Positions 26,256 to 39,300 of a stretch of DNA of 64,000 nucleotides are shown in pieces. Every line of letters starts with the position of its first letter. Positions within the stretch are counted from its first letter, which is position 1. The notes below the pieces were generated by a model. That model did no database searches. It worked only from the letters and a program-made list of their open reading frames with translations, and had not been told where the DNA came from. Source of the stretch: Uloborus plumipes (Eukaryota; Arthropoda; Arachnida; Araneae; Uloboridae); assembly GCA_038373865.1 (NCBI GenBank), contig JAXGGA010002311.1, forward strand, positions 61,411 through 125,410. Reading direction: 5' to 3'. Made by a program: the position numbers and the translations under genes.

Positions 26256-26416
26256 ACAGAAAATTCAGCGCATAAGGGAAATATTTATCTTTAGAGCGAC
26301 GCATAAACGAATGATACTGACATTATTTTGCTATGGAATGTGCTTGGACCATTTAAAATCGTCGTATAAATAAAAAAGGCGCATAAATGAGGCGCTGTAT
26401 GAGTGAGAGTTCACTG
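25846..26416. mobile_element. pogo/Tigger-like MITE, 571 bp
   Basis: Ends are CAGTGAACTCTCACT and its complement AGTGAGAGTTCACTG, flanked by TA on both sides (25844-25845, 26417-26418). Subterminal GGCGCATAAGTGAG and GGCGCATAAATGAGGCG words repeat the terminal text. No transposase. TA duplication and CAGTG ends indicate the Tc1/mariner-pogo group. Confidence 0.75.
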
Positions 26417-26548
26417 TATTTTATTTATTTATTTATTTATTTTATTTATTTATTTTTCTTTTTTGTTTTGCTTTGAAAAATATTTTGCTTTTGTTTTCAG
26501 TCATCATTAGTTTTTATTTCTAAAATAAAAGCATTATAGCTCTTAACA
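26417..26548. repeat. ATTT tetranucleotide repeat and flank
   Basis: Imperfect ATTT repeats directly after the pogo-like element (26418-26458). Confidence 0.7.
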
Positions 26549-27020
26549 TCTTATATGATTAAAAACTGAGCGTATCTATCTACCTATGTCAATGTAATTT
26601 CTCCCGAACGCCAGTGAACAAGTCATCGAACCAAGTATCGATGTATTTGTAATTTTTCATGCTTCATGCAGATTAATTTGGGTAATTGCGATTTTAACTT
26701 GCTGAGATATCAACTAAAAACGTCTTTTTTGATTCCCTTGATTCTTCCATCGGAAATCTTGGATTCTAGTTGAAAAGTAGCCAATTTGCAACATGTAAGG
26801 AGTGTCCAACAGGAAGAGCAAAAGTTTCGAGTAGATTAAGCAAAACGCGTTTCTTTTCTTTATTTGATTATTTATTTATTTATTTATTTATTTTTGGTAA
26901 CAGGCAGGGAAAAGTCGATCTTAGAAAAGGCAAGTTGCGGAAAGGAATGGAATGTGTTTAGAGATGAACTGCTGCGAAGAACATTAACATACCTTCGCAG
27001 GCGGTTTTTTCGAGGCAGCT
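26549..27020 (+). mobile_element. Helitron-type fragment (5' end), copy 2
   Basis: Begins TCTTATATGATTAAAAACTG and follows the same body as 15736 (CCCGAACGCCAGTGAAC and on). Contains an ATTT tract at 26864-26895 and TTCGCAGGCGG near 26995. The 3' terminus is not certain. Confidence 0.45.
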
Positions 27021-28970
27021 AATTAGTTACTTTTAAATTTTAAAATCTATAGGCTCACGTAAAGGAATAAGCTTGCGCTTTCTGCTCTGTTGCCAATTAT
27101 GCTGTTCACAATGCTTTAAAGGAATAAAAATCAATTATTATTACCAAAAACTAAGAATTATAAACCTTGCGCTGAAAAAAAGAAATGATAAAATCAACAT
27201 TAAGGGAAATCTTTTAAAATTATTGTGCAATCATTAATCTGATTTGCAAGATACTATGTCATTTTAGTTTGCAGTTTCACTGATTTTGTCTGCCATTTCT
27301 TCTCAAGCCTGTTAGATAGAGCGTCAAGATCGAGATAGGAGGGTAGCAAGCTTGGAAGCCCAGTGCAACCTAATACCGGACAAATACATGCGGGGCACAT
27401 AGTTGTGTAAATCCGTGGGCTATCGTATCAAGTCGTATGTCGGCCTTACATTCCACACGATGCAAAAGGCAACGCATACTGGGTGGAGAAAAGTTCATGA
27501 AGTCTTATGGGTAGGGTGAAGACGCATTTTTTTCAAAAATGATCTAAATAGATTGATAAATAAATAAATGAATAAATTAGTAAAATAATAATAGATAAAT
27601 AAATAAATAAATAAAATAATAAAGAAATATAGCGCAGGATCCCGATATTCCTCAGAACATGTACTCATACGTAATTGGTATGAAATTAATAGGAACGACT
27701 CAATTTTATTCTCCGTCATGGGCATGGACGTTCTTGCTGTGCTATGAGACAACGCACAGTAACCAAGGGACGAATACAAGGAAGGGGCTATGGGGGCCAT
27801 CGCCCTTCCTTCGAGAGACTCACCACTTTCAAATTAAATCAGTTCTTGTGTTAAATTTTCAATGTTAATTTATTTTTAAAGACATTTTGAGATTATTCTT
27901 AATGCTAGAAGGTAAGTTAGGGGCTATCCTCCGGATACGTTTTGTAATTGAAGTTCAAAGCATATCAGATTGACATTTGTGATCCAGGATGTGTAGTAAA
28001 AGATACGTAACGAGTAAATCTCCCAACATTTCAAAATCCGCCTTCTTTTTTTGCAGTAACCCAAAATTTTCATCTCAAACGTAGAGAGTTGTTAGAGAAA
28101 AGTATTACTCCAACTTAATGTTGGTCGGCGCGAAAGTTAAAATAACAAATGATACTTCGACTAAACTTATAAAAATACTTCTGTCCCAAAAGATTCTATT
28201 AAAACAATTCCCTCTCCACGAAAGAATCGATGAGCGAAAAGTATTTTTCAGCTACAGCGGGTCGATGAACGGAAGGTAAAAAGGCTGAAATGCCATATTG
28301 ATTTCAGCTTTTGGGGACAACTTTTTTATCCCCCGCAGAGAACAATTCCTTATGTCCGGTCTTAAGAGCAAATCGATAACTGCTTCATAAATAATCAAAG
28401 GCATTAATAAGCACTTGGCAATGTGGGAGAAAGTTATCTTCGCCTTTCCCTTGCGCAAAACTGTTCAAACAGCGTCAAATCAAACATTCACCAGATGTAT
28501 ACTTAAATCTTCATTTCTGGTGTTTAGAATGTGCATAAATGGGTTTTAATAACATGATTTTGTTTTTCTAAATTATTAGAAAGATCACTTTTTTCGTGAT
28601 CAGTTCAGAAGCTTTCACCATTTTAACATAGTGACAGACTTTATAAGATGCCTCAAAATGGTGAATAACGATGTGTGGAAAGGTAAATCAGTATGTTGCT
28701 TTTTTTCCCTCTAACCTATATTTAGAAAAATCTGTTTTCCTCTTCATTTAAACATGCAAACGTTTGTTTAATTACAAGAAAGCATTCAAACGTTAAACTG
28801 AGTAAATTTGCAGAGAAAATCCGACTCATAGTTCTTGGTTACACAAAATGCATTTTTTACAAAGAATCCCCAACGTACAAAAAAGTTGAGCTGACAGATG
28901 AAAAGGCAGCTGACAAAAGCATAGAAATGAGATATCTTTGCAGCTACAAGCTCCTTTTTTTTCATTGAAA
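27021..28970. other. Non-coding stretch with GC-richer islands
   Basis: Islands at 27300-27520 and 27620-27830 have higher GC than the surroundings and flank an AAAT repeat tract (27555-27615), which suggests retroposon fragments with a tetranucleotide tail. No domain or terminal structure could be assigned. Confidence 0.35.
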
Positions 28971-28976
28971 AAAAAA

Positions 28977-29275
28977 ACCGTCGGACCCGGATGGTGTGGT
29001 AACGGGTTCGAATTCCGCATCGGGCATGGATGTACCTTCTCTCACCTGTCCTTGTCTTTGTTTGAATGTGTTGTTGTGCTGTGAATAGATGCCCACCCGA
29101 TAAACGGGTCCCTGTGGCATATGTGTGTACTGTGGAAGTCGGACTTCACACCAAATTATAGTACAGTTGGAAAAGTGAAGCAGCGCACCGCAAATCGCCA
29201 GCTTAACTTGCACAAGACGACGACAACAGCAATCTTAATTGAAGTACAGTGCGGTATACTAGTGGTTTTTGTGAC
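28977..29275 (+). mobile_element. 5'-truncated tRNA-derived SINE
   Basis: Starts inside a tRNA-like head at GTCGGACCCGGATGGTGTGG and has a B-box-like GGTTCGAATTC at 29006-29016, then a conserved body (GGGCATGGATGTACCTTCTC). No convincing A box, so the 5' part is missing. The 3' limit is approximate. Confidence 0.55.
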
Positions 29276-29300
29276 TTGTAGTACTGGATGTTTTTCAGTG

Positions 29301-29635
29301 TACACTGCAAAAAATGAACTGTTGTATTTACAGTATAGTACTGGCAGCCGAGGTTCCAGTTTAAACCTGTAAAATGCACAGTAATAAACTGTAAAACTAG
29401 CAATTTTAGTTTCTTACAGTAAAATTAGTAATTTCACGGTTTATTGCCGTAAAATTTAGCTGTATTATATTGTAAAAACAACAGTATAATACTGGCAGCA
29501 GAGGTTCCAGTTTAAAACTGTAAAATGATCATAATAAACTGTTAAATTAGCAATTTTACAGTTTATTACTGTAAAATTAGCAATTTTATTGTTTAGTACC
29601 GTAAAAGTAGCAGTTTTACAATTTATTGCTGTGTA
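29301..29635. mobile_element. ACTGTAAAA-repeat MITE, copy 3
   Basis: TACACTGCAAAAAATGAACT at the left and TTGCTGTGTA at the right. Two GTATAATACTGGCAG / GAGGTTCCAGTTTAAAAC modules with AATTTTACAGTTTATTACTG runs. It ends about 60 bases before the acceptor of CHT coding exon 1. Confidence 0.75.
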
Positions 29636-29697
29636 GATAAATCGATTGTCGTTACAAATTGATTGAAAAACGTAATGTTTCCTCTTTTTCTGCGCAG

Positions 29698-29900
29698 GTC
29701 ACTTCATTCCTACGGACCAAACATGACAACCAACATAGCGGGCATCATCTCGGTGGTCTTCTTCTACGTCATCATTCTGTTGGTGGGCATATGGGCAGGC
29801 AAGAAAAAGAAAACTCCAGGTAGTGACTTGGAGGAGAGCGAAGAAGTCATGCTGGCGGGTCGGAACATAGGCATGTTCGTGGGCATTTTCACTATGACAG
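29698..29900 (+). CDS. ChT: CHT coding exon 1 (25 nt of 5' UTR, residues 1-59)
   Basis: The exon begins after a pyrimidine-rich tract and CAG acceptor ending at 29697, so 25 nt of 5' UTR are spliced onto the start codon from an unseen upstream exon. ATG at 29723 has A at -3 and matches the start of insect CHT proteins; the upstream ATG at 29663 lies before the acceptor and is not used. It encodes a short N-terminus, the first membrane helix (about residues 6-26), a lysine run KKKK at 27-30, an acidic loop (SDLEESEE, 34-41) and [15 protein letters not shown]. The donor is GTAACA at 29901, phase 1. Confidence 0.95.
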
Positions 29901-32900
29901 GTAACAGAAGTTCATTGCTCGGATGGCTTACCTGGTACTGAAATTGAGTCTGCTTAGTTTATCTTTTGAATAGGGATGTGCACCGATTAATCGGTTGTAC
30001 CGATTCCGAATAACGTTATTTTACGAAAAATTATGATGAAAAATTTGTTTATAGAAAGCAAATGTAAATTTTTGCAAACACATATGGGCTATTCCACGGT
30101 AACTTACGTTACATTTCGACCAACTCTTATGCAGTTAGCTCCTTAGTACAGACAAATATTGTTATAAAAACCTTGTACAAAAGCATTCAGTGAAAATGAC
30201 AGTCAAAAGCAAAATTAAAATGCAAAAACATTCGATGCACTTAAATTTTACAAAATTTAGCAGTCAAAAATAAGGCAGTAACTTACGTTACACAAAAAGG
30301 GAATGGCATAATATGAAAATTGGTTCTAAGGCAAATTTCTGCTCTATTACAGCTGTTTTCTTATTTGAAGTATAATCTACAGTTTCTTATAATATTTAGG
30401 AATTAATTTTCATAAATTTGAAATTTTATTTCGAAAATTGAATTTTATGGGAATTTTTAACTGGGTAACTTACGTTACAGTAACTTACGTTACAAAATTT
30501 ACTTACAAGCATATCTTTATTACAAAAATTAATGAATGAAAATTACAGCTTAGTTTAGGTCAAAATACTGAACATTAACAATTATGAGTTAAATTTATAG
30601 AAATTTGATGCCAAACTCAATGATCAATCAAAAATATTACAAAACATAAGACTTTTAAATGCATACTGGCCGCTGGTATTAACAAGTTCAGGTAATTCTA
30701 TTTTCGAATCATGTTTTCTCTTATAATAAATTTCCTCTGTCGTTTCTGGCCATTTCTAATTGGTTCCAACAGCAGTCATTACTTTTACTTTAAACTCGTT
30801 TTCTTCAATAATCGTCACAACTCAAGGATACAATGTATTTTCGTACTTCATCACACACCAGTCACCAGCTTTTATCTCTGTTTTTTCTTCTTGTTCCTTA
30901 AAATACTAACTAAACGAAACCCTACATTTTGTTCATTTCTGGTTCTTAAATGGTCATTGTCAATGTGCGGATCTTCAGAAAATATTTTTGATATATTTTG
31001 CTTTTTCTAACATATTTCAATACTATCAAGAGTGACTTTTATTTATGAATCTGTAACATCCACATGACTTTTCTCATACCCCTTCTACAGCGCATCTTTT
31101 ATGCAGAGTTCAGTGGCATTTTAATGCAGAACAAAATATATTTCAACTGAAAGAGATAAACTATTTTTATATTTGTTTTTTCCAAAACATATTTGATAAC
31201 TTCAAATCATAACAGAAGTCATTTTTGAACAATTCATAGTACATTACCTCCTAAATATTCTGAATGCAGTGATATTGTATAAAGAGAATTAATATCTTAA
31301 CAGCCAAAAAGAAGCATGTAATTTATAATAAAGGTGTATTGTAATCTTTTTAGCAAACAGACATTTTAAGAAATATGAGTAAGCTAAATTAAGTAAATAC
31401 AGTACAATTAAAAGAATTATTGAATAAATTACTTCTATTAACCACATAGATTTTATTTACAATTTACTTTATTTCGAAACACAAGTATTGAAGTAACTTA
31501 CGTTATCTGCATATGTGGGTAACTTACTTTACACGTTTTGATTGTAGCACAAAAAATTAAAAAAACAATATTCAAAAGAAAAGTACTATTATTTGCTTAG
31601 TACACATCTATAAGATAGAAAATATAACATAGTTAACATTGTATTGCCTTTTCTTTATTTGCTGTAAAAACTTTAACATGTTTTTGGTAACTTACGTCTC
31701 ATAGAACAGAGCCTTTTTGAAATTGACATAAATCACTGAATTAAATTGAAAACACTTGTTTCATCAATTCACAATATTAATTTAAAGTGTAATAAACAAC
31801 AATCTTCCTTTTTCACATTTATCTAATGGAAAAAATTGAAACTTATCAATGTTGAAAGTTTGACCATTTGATTCACTAAAAATAAAATACTCTAATACCA
31901 ACTTCAAAGTATTGCCGAAACTAAAAAACTACATTCCTAACAAAAAATTGTTATAAATAAGAAACTTCTAACATTTTTAAACCAAAAAATATGCAGAACA
32001 GTCACATTACTCGAGTTTAATTTTTTCAACGCTTTTCCACACTTGCATGGAATTGCCCATATGTGCAATGTTGCAACCTTTTCCATGTGTCGGTATTTTT
32101 CTCTTTCAACCCAGTGCTTTTAGATAACTATAATTTTCATGAAGAATAAAAGTCTTTTATTAAATGGCTATCAATTATTTAAAAGCAAAGAAAAATTACA
32201 TTAAAAGAGCAACTTAAATTAGCCTGCTCACCGCAGCCTCCTCCCTATTTTGTTTTGAATTTTCATGTTTAGTTAGCATATTGCATTTTTATAAACAAAA
32301 ACATTAAATTCATTCAAAGAAATTTGTTGAAAATTTTGAAATTATTTTGGGAAAATTAGAAAAATAAATCGCCTTTCAGAAATAAATGAGTAACAATTTC
32401 TAAAATCGAATTTGAAAAAAAAAAGTGCTGGAGAAATCAATAGTATTAAAAATAAAAATCATGATCACTAATCGGCTCTGCCGACTTAATCGGTAATCGG
32501 TAATTGCCAATTTGCTTATCGGTGCATCCCTGCTTTTGAACACTATCGTAATTTAGTTATTATCATATTAAGTACATCACAGCGCTTAAATAGAATGCGC
32601 AGAAAGTTTCCCTATTCTATTGCGGTGCTGTAGTTAAGTGCTCACCTGAGACAGGTGATTAATTTAGAGAAGCTGATATACAGGGTGTTCCGTTTTAAAC
32701 TGCAAGACCTTTGTTTTCGTGACCGTTTGTGCTAGATGCATACTTCCAAAGGCAAAAATGCTAGAAATGAGGTGCATAGTTAAGATATTAAAAGTTTGAA
32801 GCGAAAAAAAAGTCCTAAAAAAATAAAAAATAAACGAAATCTCACTTTTCTTACGGACGCCAGCTCTTCTGATTTATGTTTATGGCAATCAAGAGCATAA

Positions 32901-33302
32901 AAAAAGCAATTCGAACTCGAAAACTTTGATATTAGTTCGATCAACAGTCACCGAGATGTGAAAGGCAGCTTTTTGTGACTTACATACGCTCGCTGTCAAT
33001 AATACAGTTTGAGGGAAAATAATAAAACCCATTAATGCTTACTTTCTTTCAGTAACATATCTGGCAAGAAACAAAAGTTTCCGTCTAAGCAACAATAACC
33101 TTCTTCAAAATAGCCTAAAATCATACTGAAGGATTTAGCAAAATTCCCAAATAAAATACTAGTTACGTTTCTAGAATAAATCAGGAATTCTCCAAACAAA
33201 ACTTAGATACGCCGTGCAAAATTCTTCACCAAGAAATTATAACTATTTAGTTACATACAGTAGTTCACAGCCATTTTTTTTCACAAAATCCGCAATAGTA
33301 AA

Positions 33303-33378
<76 letters not shown>

Positions 33379-36300
33379 CAACATCTTATGTGTTTCTTAC
33401 AGCAACTTGGGTAGGTGGCGGCTACATCAATGGCACAGCAGAAGCTATTTATAGCAATGGCATCATTTGGTGCCAGGCTCCATTTGGATACGCGATGTCG
33501 CTTGTGATTGGTAAGCACGCAGCATCGTTAATGACTTTCTTTTTTCACCCCTTGTTAAAAAAAATCATGTTTCAAATTTAACTGCTACTTCGTCAAGAGT
33601 TTATTTGTTTGTTTGTTTCAAACGGGGCTGCGTTTGGCTACTAGCCATTTTCCGACCTCGCGAATTCCCCGAGACCGGCATCCATTCTTTCATGTGGCGC
33701 CACTGTCGGCGGAATGAAATTGTTGCGCGAATTTCGACGCCCAGTTTTCCCACCAGATGGAGGCACTTAGGCTCTACTCGATGCGAAATTGCACTAGGAA
33801 TTTAGTTTTGCCAAGAGATACTCTATGCCAAACGAGTACTCGGGGAATCTTTCACATACCGCATCATACATATATTCATCTTACGACAACTTCGTCAAGA
33901 GTGAAGTATTCTACTCTTACTAATAAAATATACTTACGCCTACTTACTAATAAGAGGTGTCTATAAATATGAAGATGAGCTCAGTGTATCGTAAAGATAC
34001 CGGAAAAATCAAAAACAAACTAGATAATTAAATAATTAATAATAAATAATCAAATTGAAAGTAAGGATTTGAGTGCGGTAATTATTCTGTCGATCTGTCT
34101 GCCCTTCATCGAATATTCTTTAATGTCGGATCAGAATGAACCTTTTTAATACGCTTTTATTAGTTTCACATGTAGGTTTGTATGGATGTAACTCTGAATA
34201 AAAGATAAAACTCATTTTCTTTTCAAATATAAAAGTAATATATTTTATACTATTATTAATACTGAAGGATAAACTATATTACATGCGGATATATTTTAGT
34301 GCTTCATTTGTTTGTATGTAACTCTGAACAAATATATATATAAATGGATGTATGTATGTATGTTTGTTTCTTATACAAATCCAGTTTTCGTAGGATTTTC
34401 ATCAAACTTGGCACAGAGGTTTCTCAATGCACTAGAATTCACATAGGCGGGTTTTTGAAGTTAAAAAAAAAAACTCCTAAACGCTCAAAATTATTTTTTT
34501 TTTTTGTCTCAAAATGGCTTTTTTTTTTCAATTTTGAATAGATAGAGTAATAGAGATAAGCCTTTAAGCATACAAATGGATTAAATTTAACACATTTAAA
34601 TAGGAGTACTTTCCAACAAAGATTGCGATTAGCAATTTAAGGCTCACCTATATTTCATTTTAACATGAAATAAGTTAAATATAATGCAATATCGGGCAAC
34701 GCCGGGTAATAAGCTAGTAAAAGATAAAATTCACGTTCTTTGCAAATATAAAAGTAATATATTTAATACTATTATTATTACTAAAGGCGTGCATACATTA
34801 CGTGTACATAACCTATATTACGTGTTGATGCGTTATAAGTGCATGTAAACTAAGCGGATATTCAATAGTTTTAAAACTTCTTTTTAGTTTAACTTTTTCC
34901 AAAAGCGTATTTTTTAGTTTTTTAAAACTATATTAAGGATTTTTTCTTTTTTTTTTTTTTTGAACCAATTCTTTCAATTTTCCTGAATATATTTTGTTTT
35001 GAATGGGTTTTCTTTCATTTAAAGCTCTTAAAAGAAGCTTAAATTCAGGCCCGCCATTTAAGAGGGGGCAGGGGGGTCAATCCCCCCCCCCTTTAATTTG
35101 AAAAATCAATGTATTTACATATAAGTGGGCTTGGTTTTTGATGTTTTCTGGTGAAATTGTACTGTGTTTTAACCCTTTGCCGCCCCCCCCCCCTGGAAAA
35201 ACTTGAAATGACGTCCCTGCTTAAACTGAGAACTAACGTAGAAATTTAAGGTCTACATCGATCCCGAAGTAACAAACGATTTTACTTGAAATATACTGAG
35301 TCGAAACTAGCTGCTGTCGATCTAGTTTATTTAAGTTCATTTTCAAAAAAATCAAAAATGATTATTAACGACCTACGAAAGGAATTTTTAATTAAAAAAT
35401 CATCGTCGCGAAAAGTTTTCTTCTTTTCTCTCTCTGTCTTTTTTAATTAAGGAACTTGCAGAGATTTTCAATATGTTATTAGTTTTCTATTAAAAAAAAA
35501 AACATTAATTCATAAACTAGTAATGTAGCTCCTCGTAGACTTAATATCTATACACGAAAGTTGGACATTGGTTTCCCTGTGTTGTCCCCACCTCCCCCAT
35601 CGTTATCCCTGAAAGCTAGACCTTCCCCTACCACTTGAGTTGTTTTTCTACAAAAATGCTTGTAATAGATATTTTACTTTCATGCAGTGAACGTAAAAAG
35701 ACAAATTTTACTCGATCATAATGGTCTTATTCAAGCAGCTTCATCTCTTGCACAGGTGGCTTATTCTTTGCAAACAAGATGCGCGAAGAAGGGTACGTCA
35801 CAATGCTCGACCCTTTCCAAGATCTATTCGGAAGCCGCATGGGAGGTCTACTTTTCATACCAGCCCTATGCGGAGAAGTATTCTGGTCAGCTGCGATCCT
35901 GGCTGCCCTGGGTAAAGTCTTACTTTTATTATTAATACGCTTTTAATAGTTTCACATGTGGTTATGCTTGTATGTATACAGGGTGTTCCGTAACAAATTG
36001 TACAAACTTTGAGGAGAGTTAGAGGAGATGATAACAAGCAAGAATCACCTAGGAACATAGGTTCGGAAACGCATAGTTGACGAGCTACATATTCACAAAG
36101 TTGTCAAATTGTGTCAGAATGGTTCGTTATTACGACGGTTGGTTATTATCATTTCGGTGCATTTTTTTGGGCAACAGGCAGCAAAATTTCAACAACCGCT
36201 TTAACCTTTCTTAAATATTTAATATTATGCAAAACCTTTGTTGGATATTAAATTAGTGACTACAGGTTTTGTGTGTCTGTAGTACTTGAGCATCGCTTTT

Positions 36301-39300
36301 GCGACCCTATGTTCCCATGCGATTTGCTTCAAATTATCGTCCCCTCTAACAACCCTTAAACTTTGTCCCAATATTTAAGGGACACCCCAGGGTGGTAGGG
36401 GACAAGGGGAAGTAAGGGTTTAAGGGGAGGTAGGGGACATCACAAGCAATCAAAATTGCAGAACAATCCGTAGTCAGGAATGCCTTCATTAGACGCTAGG
36501 CGGCGTTGTTCACAGAAGCACACGTGCTCTCTCTCAGTAGTCATTTTAGCTGCAAGCGCCCACAGAGAAGTATGGAACGTTTCACGGATGCGGAGCTTGC
36601 AGATATGCACCTTATTTATGGTTTGGCAAACGGAAATGGAAGAGCGGCTCAGAGGCTGTATCGGGAAAGGTATCTGCAGAGAGAAACACCGGACCATCGA
36701 ATGTTCAATAATTTGCATCGCAATTTGTGTCAATATGGGTCCCTACGAAATCATAGGTATGGTCACGGCAGGCCACTACATAGTCATAGTCTAAGAATGG
36801 AAGAACACGTATTGCGTACCGTTAGAAGAAATCTGAGTACCAGCGTACGAGCCGTAGCTACTGCTGTTGGAGGATCTACGACGTCTGTTCATCGTGCTTA
36901 CTTAACTCTGTGTCACAACATATCAGAGGCCATATTATGTGGTTTCAACATGATGGTTCACCTCCCCATTATGGAACATATGTTCGGGAACATCTGAATC
37001 GTGCGTTTGGTCACCGATGGATTGGTCGTGGTGGACCAGTTCTCTGGCCACCACGCTCTCCTGATTTAAACAGTCTCGATTTCTTTCTTTGGGTGCTTTG
37101 AAAAGTGCTGAGTACGAGAGTCCTGTGGATTCAGAAATGGATCTAGTTGCAAGAATCGCCTGTGCTGCTGCAGATATCCAAGAAAATCCGGGTGTATTTG
37201 AGAGAGTTCGCCAGTCTATGGTCCCACGGTGTAACGCATGTATCGCTAACAATGGTGGAAACTTTGATCATAATTTATGACATTTTCTTACATTATTTAC
37301 ACAAACGTGCAATGTCTTTGACCAATAAACATTTCGGATGATCCCAATCTTGTGTCTCATTGAACAATATTAATTTGTAAGAAAGGTTAAAGCGGTTGTT
37401 AAAATTTTGCTGCCTGTTGCTCAAAAAAATACATCGAAATGATAAAAAAACCGTCGTAATAACGAGCCATTCTGACACAATTTGACAACTTTGTGAATAT
37501 GTGGCTCATCAACTATGCGTTTCCGAACCTAAGTTCCCAGGTGATTCTTGCTTGTTACCCTCCCCTCTAACTCCCCTCAAAGTTTGTACAATTTGTTACT
37601 GAACACCCTGTATATGTATGTAACTCTGAATCAAAGATAAAATTCACATTCTTTACAAATATATAAAAGTAACATATTTAACTATATAATTAATGCTGAA
37701 GGCTAAGCTTTATTATTACATGTTGATGTATTATAAGTGTTTCAGCTGTTTGTATGAACTCTGAATAAGAGACAAAATTCGCGTTCTTTGCTAATACAAA
37801 AGTATTATATTTAACACATTTATTAATAGTAAAGACTAAACTAGATTACATGCTGATGTATTATAAGTTCATGTAAACTTAGCGGATATTCAATAGTTTT
37901 TGAAACTCAGAAGAAAAGAGTATTGTGTAATGTGCGGGTTCTTTTTAAAAGCTTATTTTTTAGTTCTGTTAAACTGCAATTTCAATTATTAACTTTGTAA
38001 ACACATGAGAGCACTAAGACACATTGTTGGAATTCAGGCAGAAGTTATTAAGTCCAAAACTTCAGTTATGGGTTGGGGCCGCCAGTTCAAACTTTCAAAT
38101 CGTTATTAATAATTGCGGAAATCAAACAACAGACTCCTGACATTTTCAATACGTTTATTGATGTGGCTTCATATTTTACACTGTAAAAAATGAATGTAGT
38201 TTTTACAGTATAATGCAGCTAATTTTATAGTAATAAAATGTAAAAATTGCTAATTTTACATTACTAAACTGTAAAATTGAAAGTTTTACAGTAATGAACT
38301 GTAAAATTGCCAGTTTTACAGTAATAAACTGTAAAATTGATAATTTTATAGTACTAAACAATAAAATTGCTAATTTTGCAGTTTAAAACTGCATTTTACA
38401 GCTTTAAACTGGAACCTTTGCTGACAGTATTATACTGTTGTTTTTACAGTACAATACAGCTAAATTTTACGGCAATAAACTGTAAAGTTTCTTACTTAAC
38501 AGTAAGAAACTAAAAGTACTGGCTTTACAGTTTATTACTGCGCATTTTACAGTTTTAAATTGGAAACATGACTGTCAGAATTATACTGTAAAAACAAAAG
38601 TTCATATTTGCAGAGTATAATTGGATTACATCATGGAATAATTACCTTAATTTTTATTCATTGCAATCACTTGAACGCCGACTACATTAAGTGGTTCTCA
38701 AACACCCACGACCAGAATTTAATTCATCTCATTTTCATACGTCAATAGTCTGAATTCCCGTCAAATATGTAAAATATTATCGTAAATTGAAATCAAGTGT
38801 AGGAGCTGAGTTTTTATGAACTCCCATACAAATTAAGCCCCGTCCACGACCTATTTTTATTTAGAATGTAATTGTCACAACAACAAAAAAAGTAAGGAAA
38901 ACGTAAAGCTTATAAGGTAGCGTAAGAAAAGAAGAATCTATATCTATAAAAATGAGTGTATGTATATATATATACTTGTTCTCTATACAAATCCACAGTT
39001 TGCGTCAGATTTTCATCAAACTTGACACAGAGGTTCCTTGATGCCCTAGAATTCTCATAGGCGGGGTCTTGAAATTTTAAAAAATCTAAAAAGCTCAAAT
39101 TTAAATTTTTTGTCAAAAAATGACCCTTTTATAGGAATCTAGCCTATTTATATTGTAATCGAGATAGGCCTTTTAGTATTCAAATTGATGAAATTTAAGA
39201 TTTTTAAATATTAGTATTTTCCAACAATGATTACGATTAAAGTAATGAATTTTCAATTTAAGGCTCACCTATTTCCTTTTAGCATTGAAATAAGTAAAAA

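Larger units (their letters stand above)
35930..37990 (+). repeat. Dispersed repeat family R, copy 4, split by a mariner
   Basis: Left part 35930-35978 and right part 37611-37990 are parts of one R copy interrupted at a TA by the mariner. The left part begins 18 bases after the donor of CHT exon 3. Confidence 0.75.

Noticed and set aside
29663..29722. Upstream in-frame ATG for CHT
   Set aside because: It lies before the splice acceptor at 29697, and homologues start at the ATG at 29723.
33243..33518. Reverse ORF containing an IYIYIY repeat
   Set aside because: Translation of the TA microsatellite and of the antisense of exon 2.
36935..37252. Reverse ORF of 105 codons
   Set aside because: Antisense of the decayed mariner transposase.
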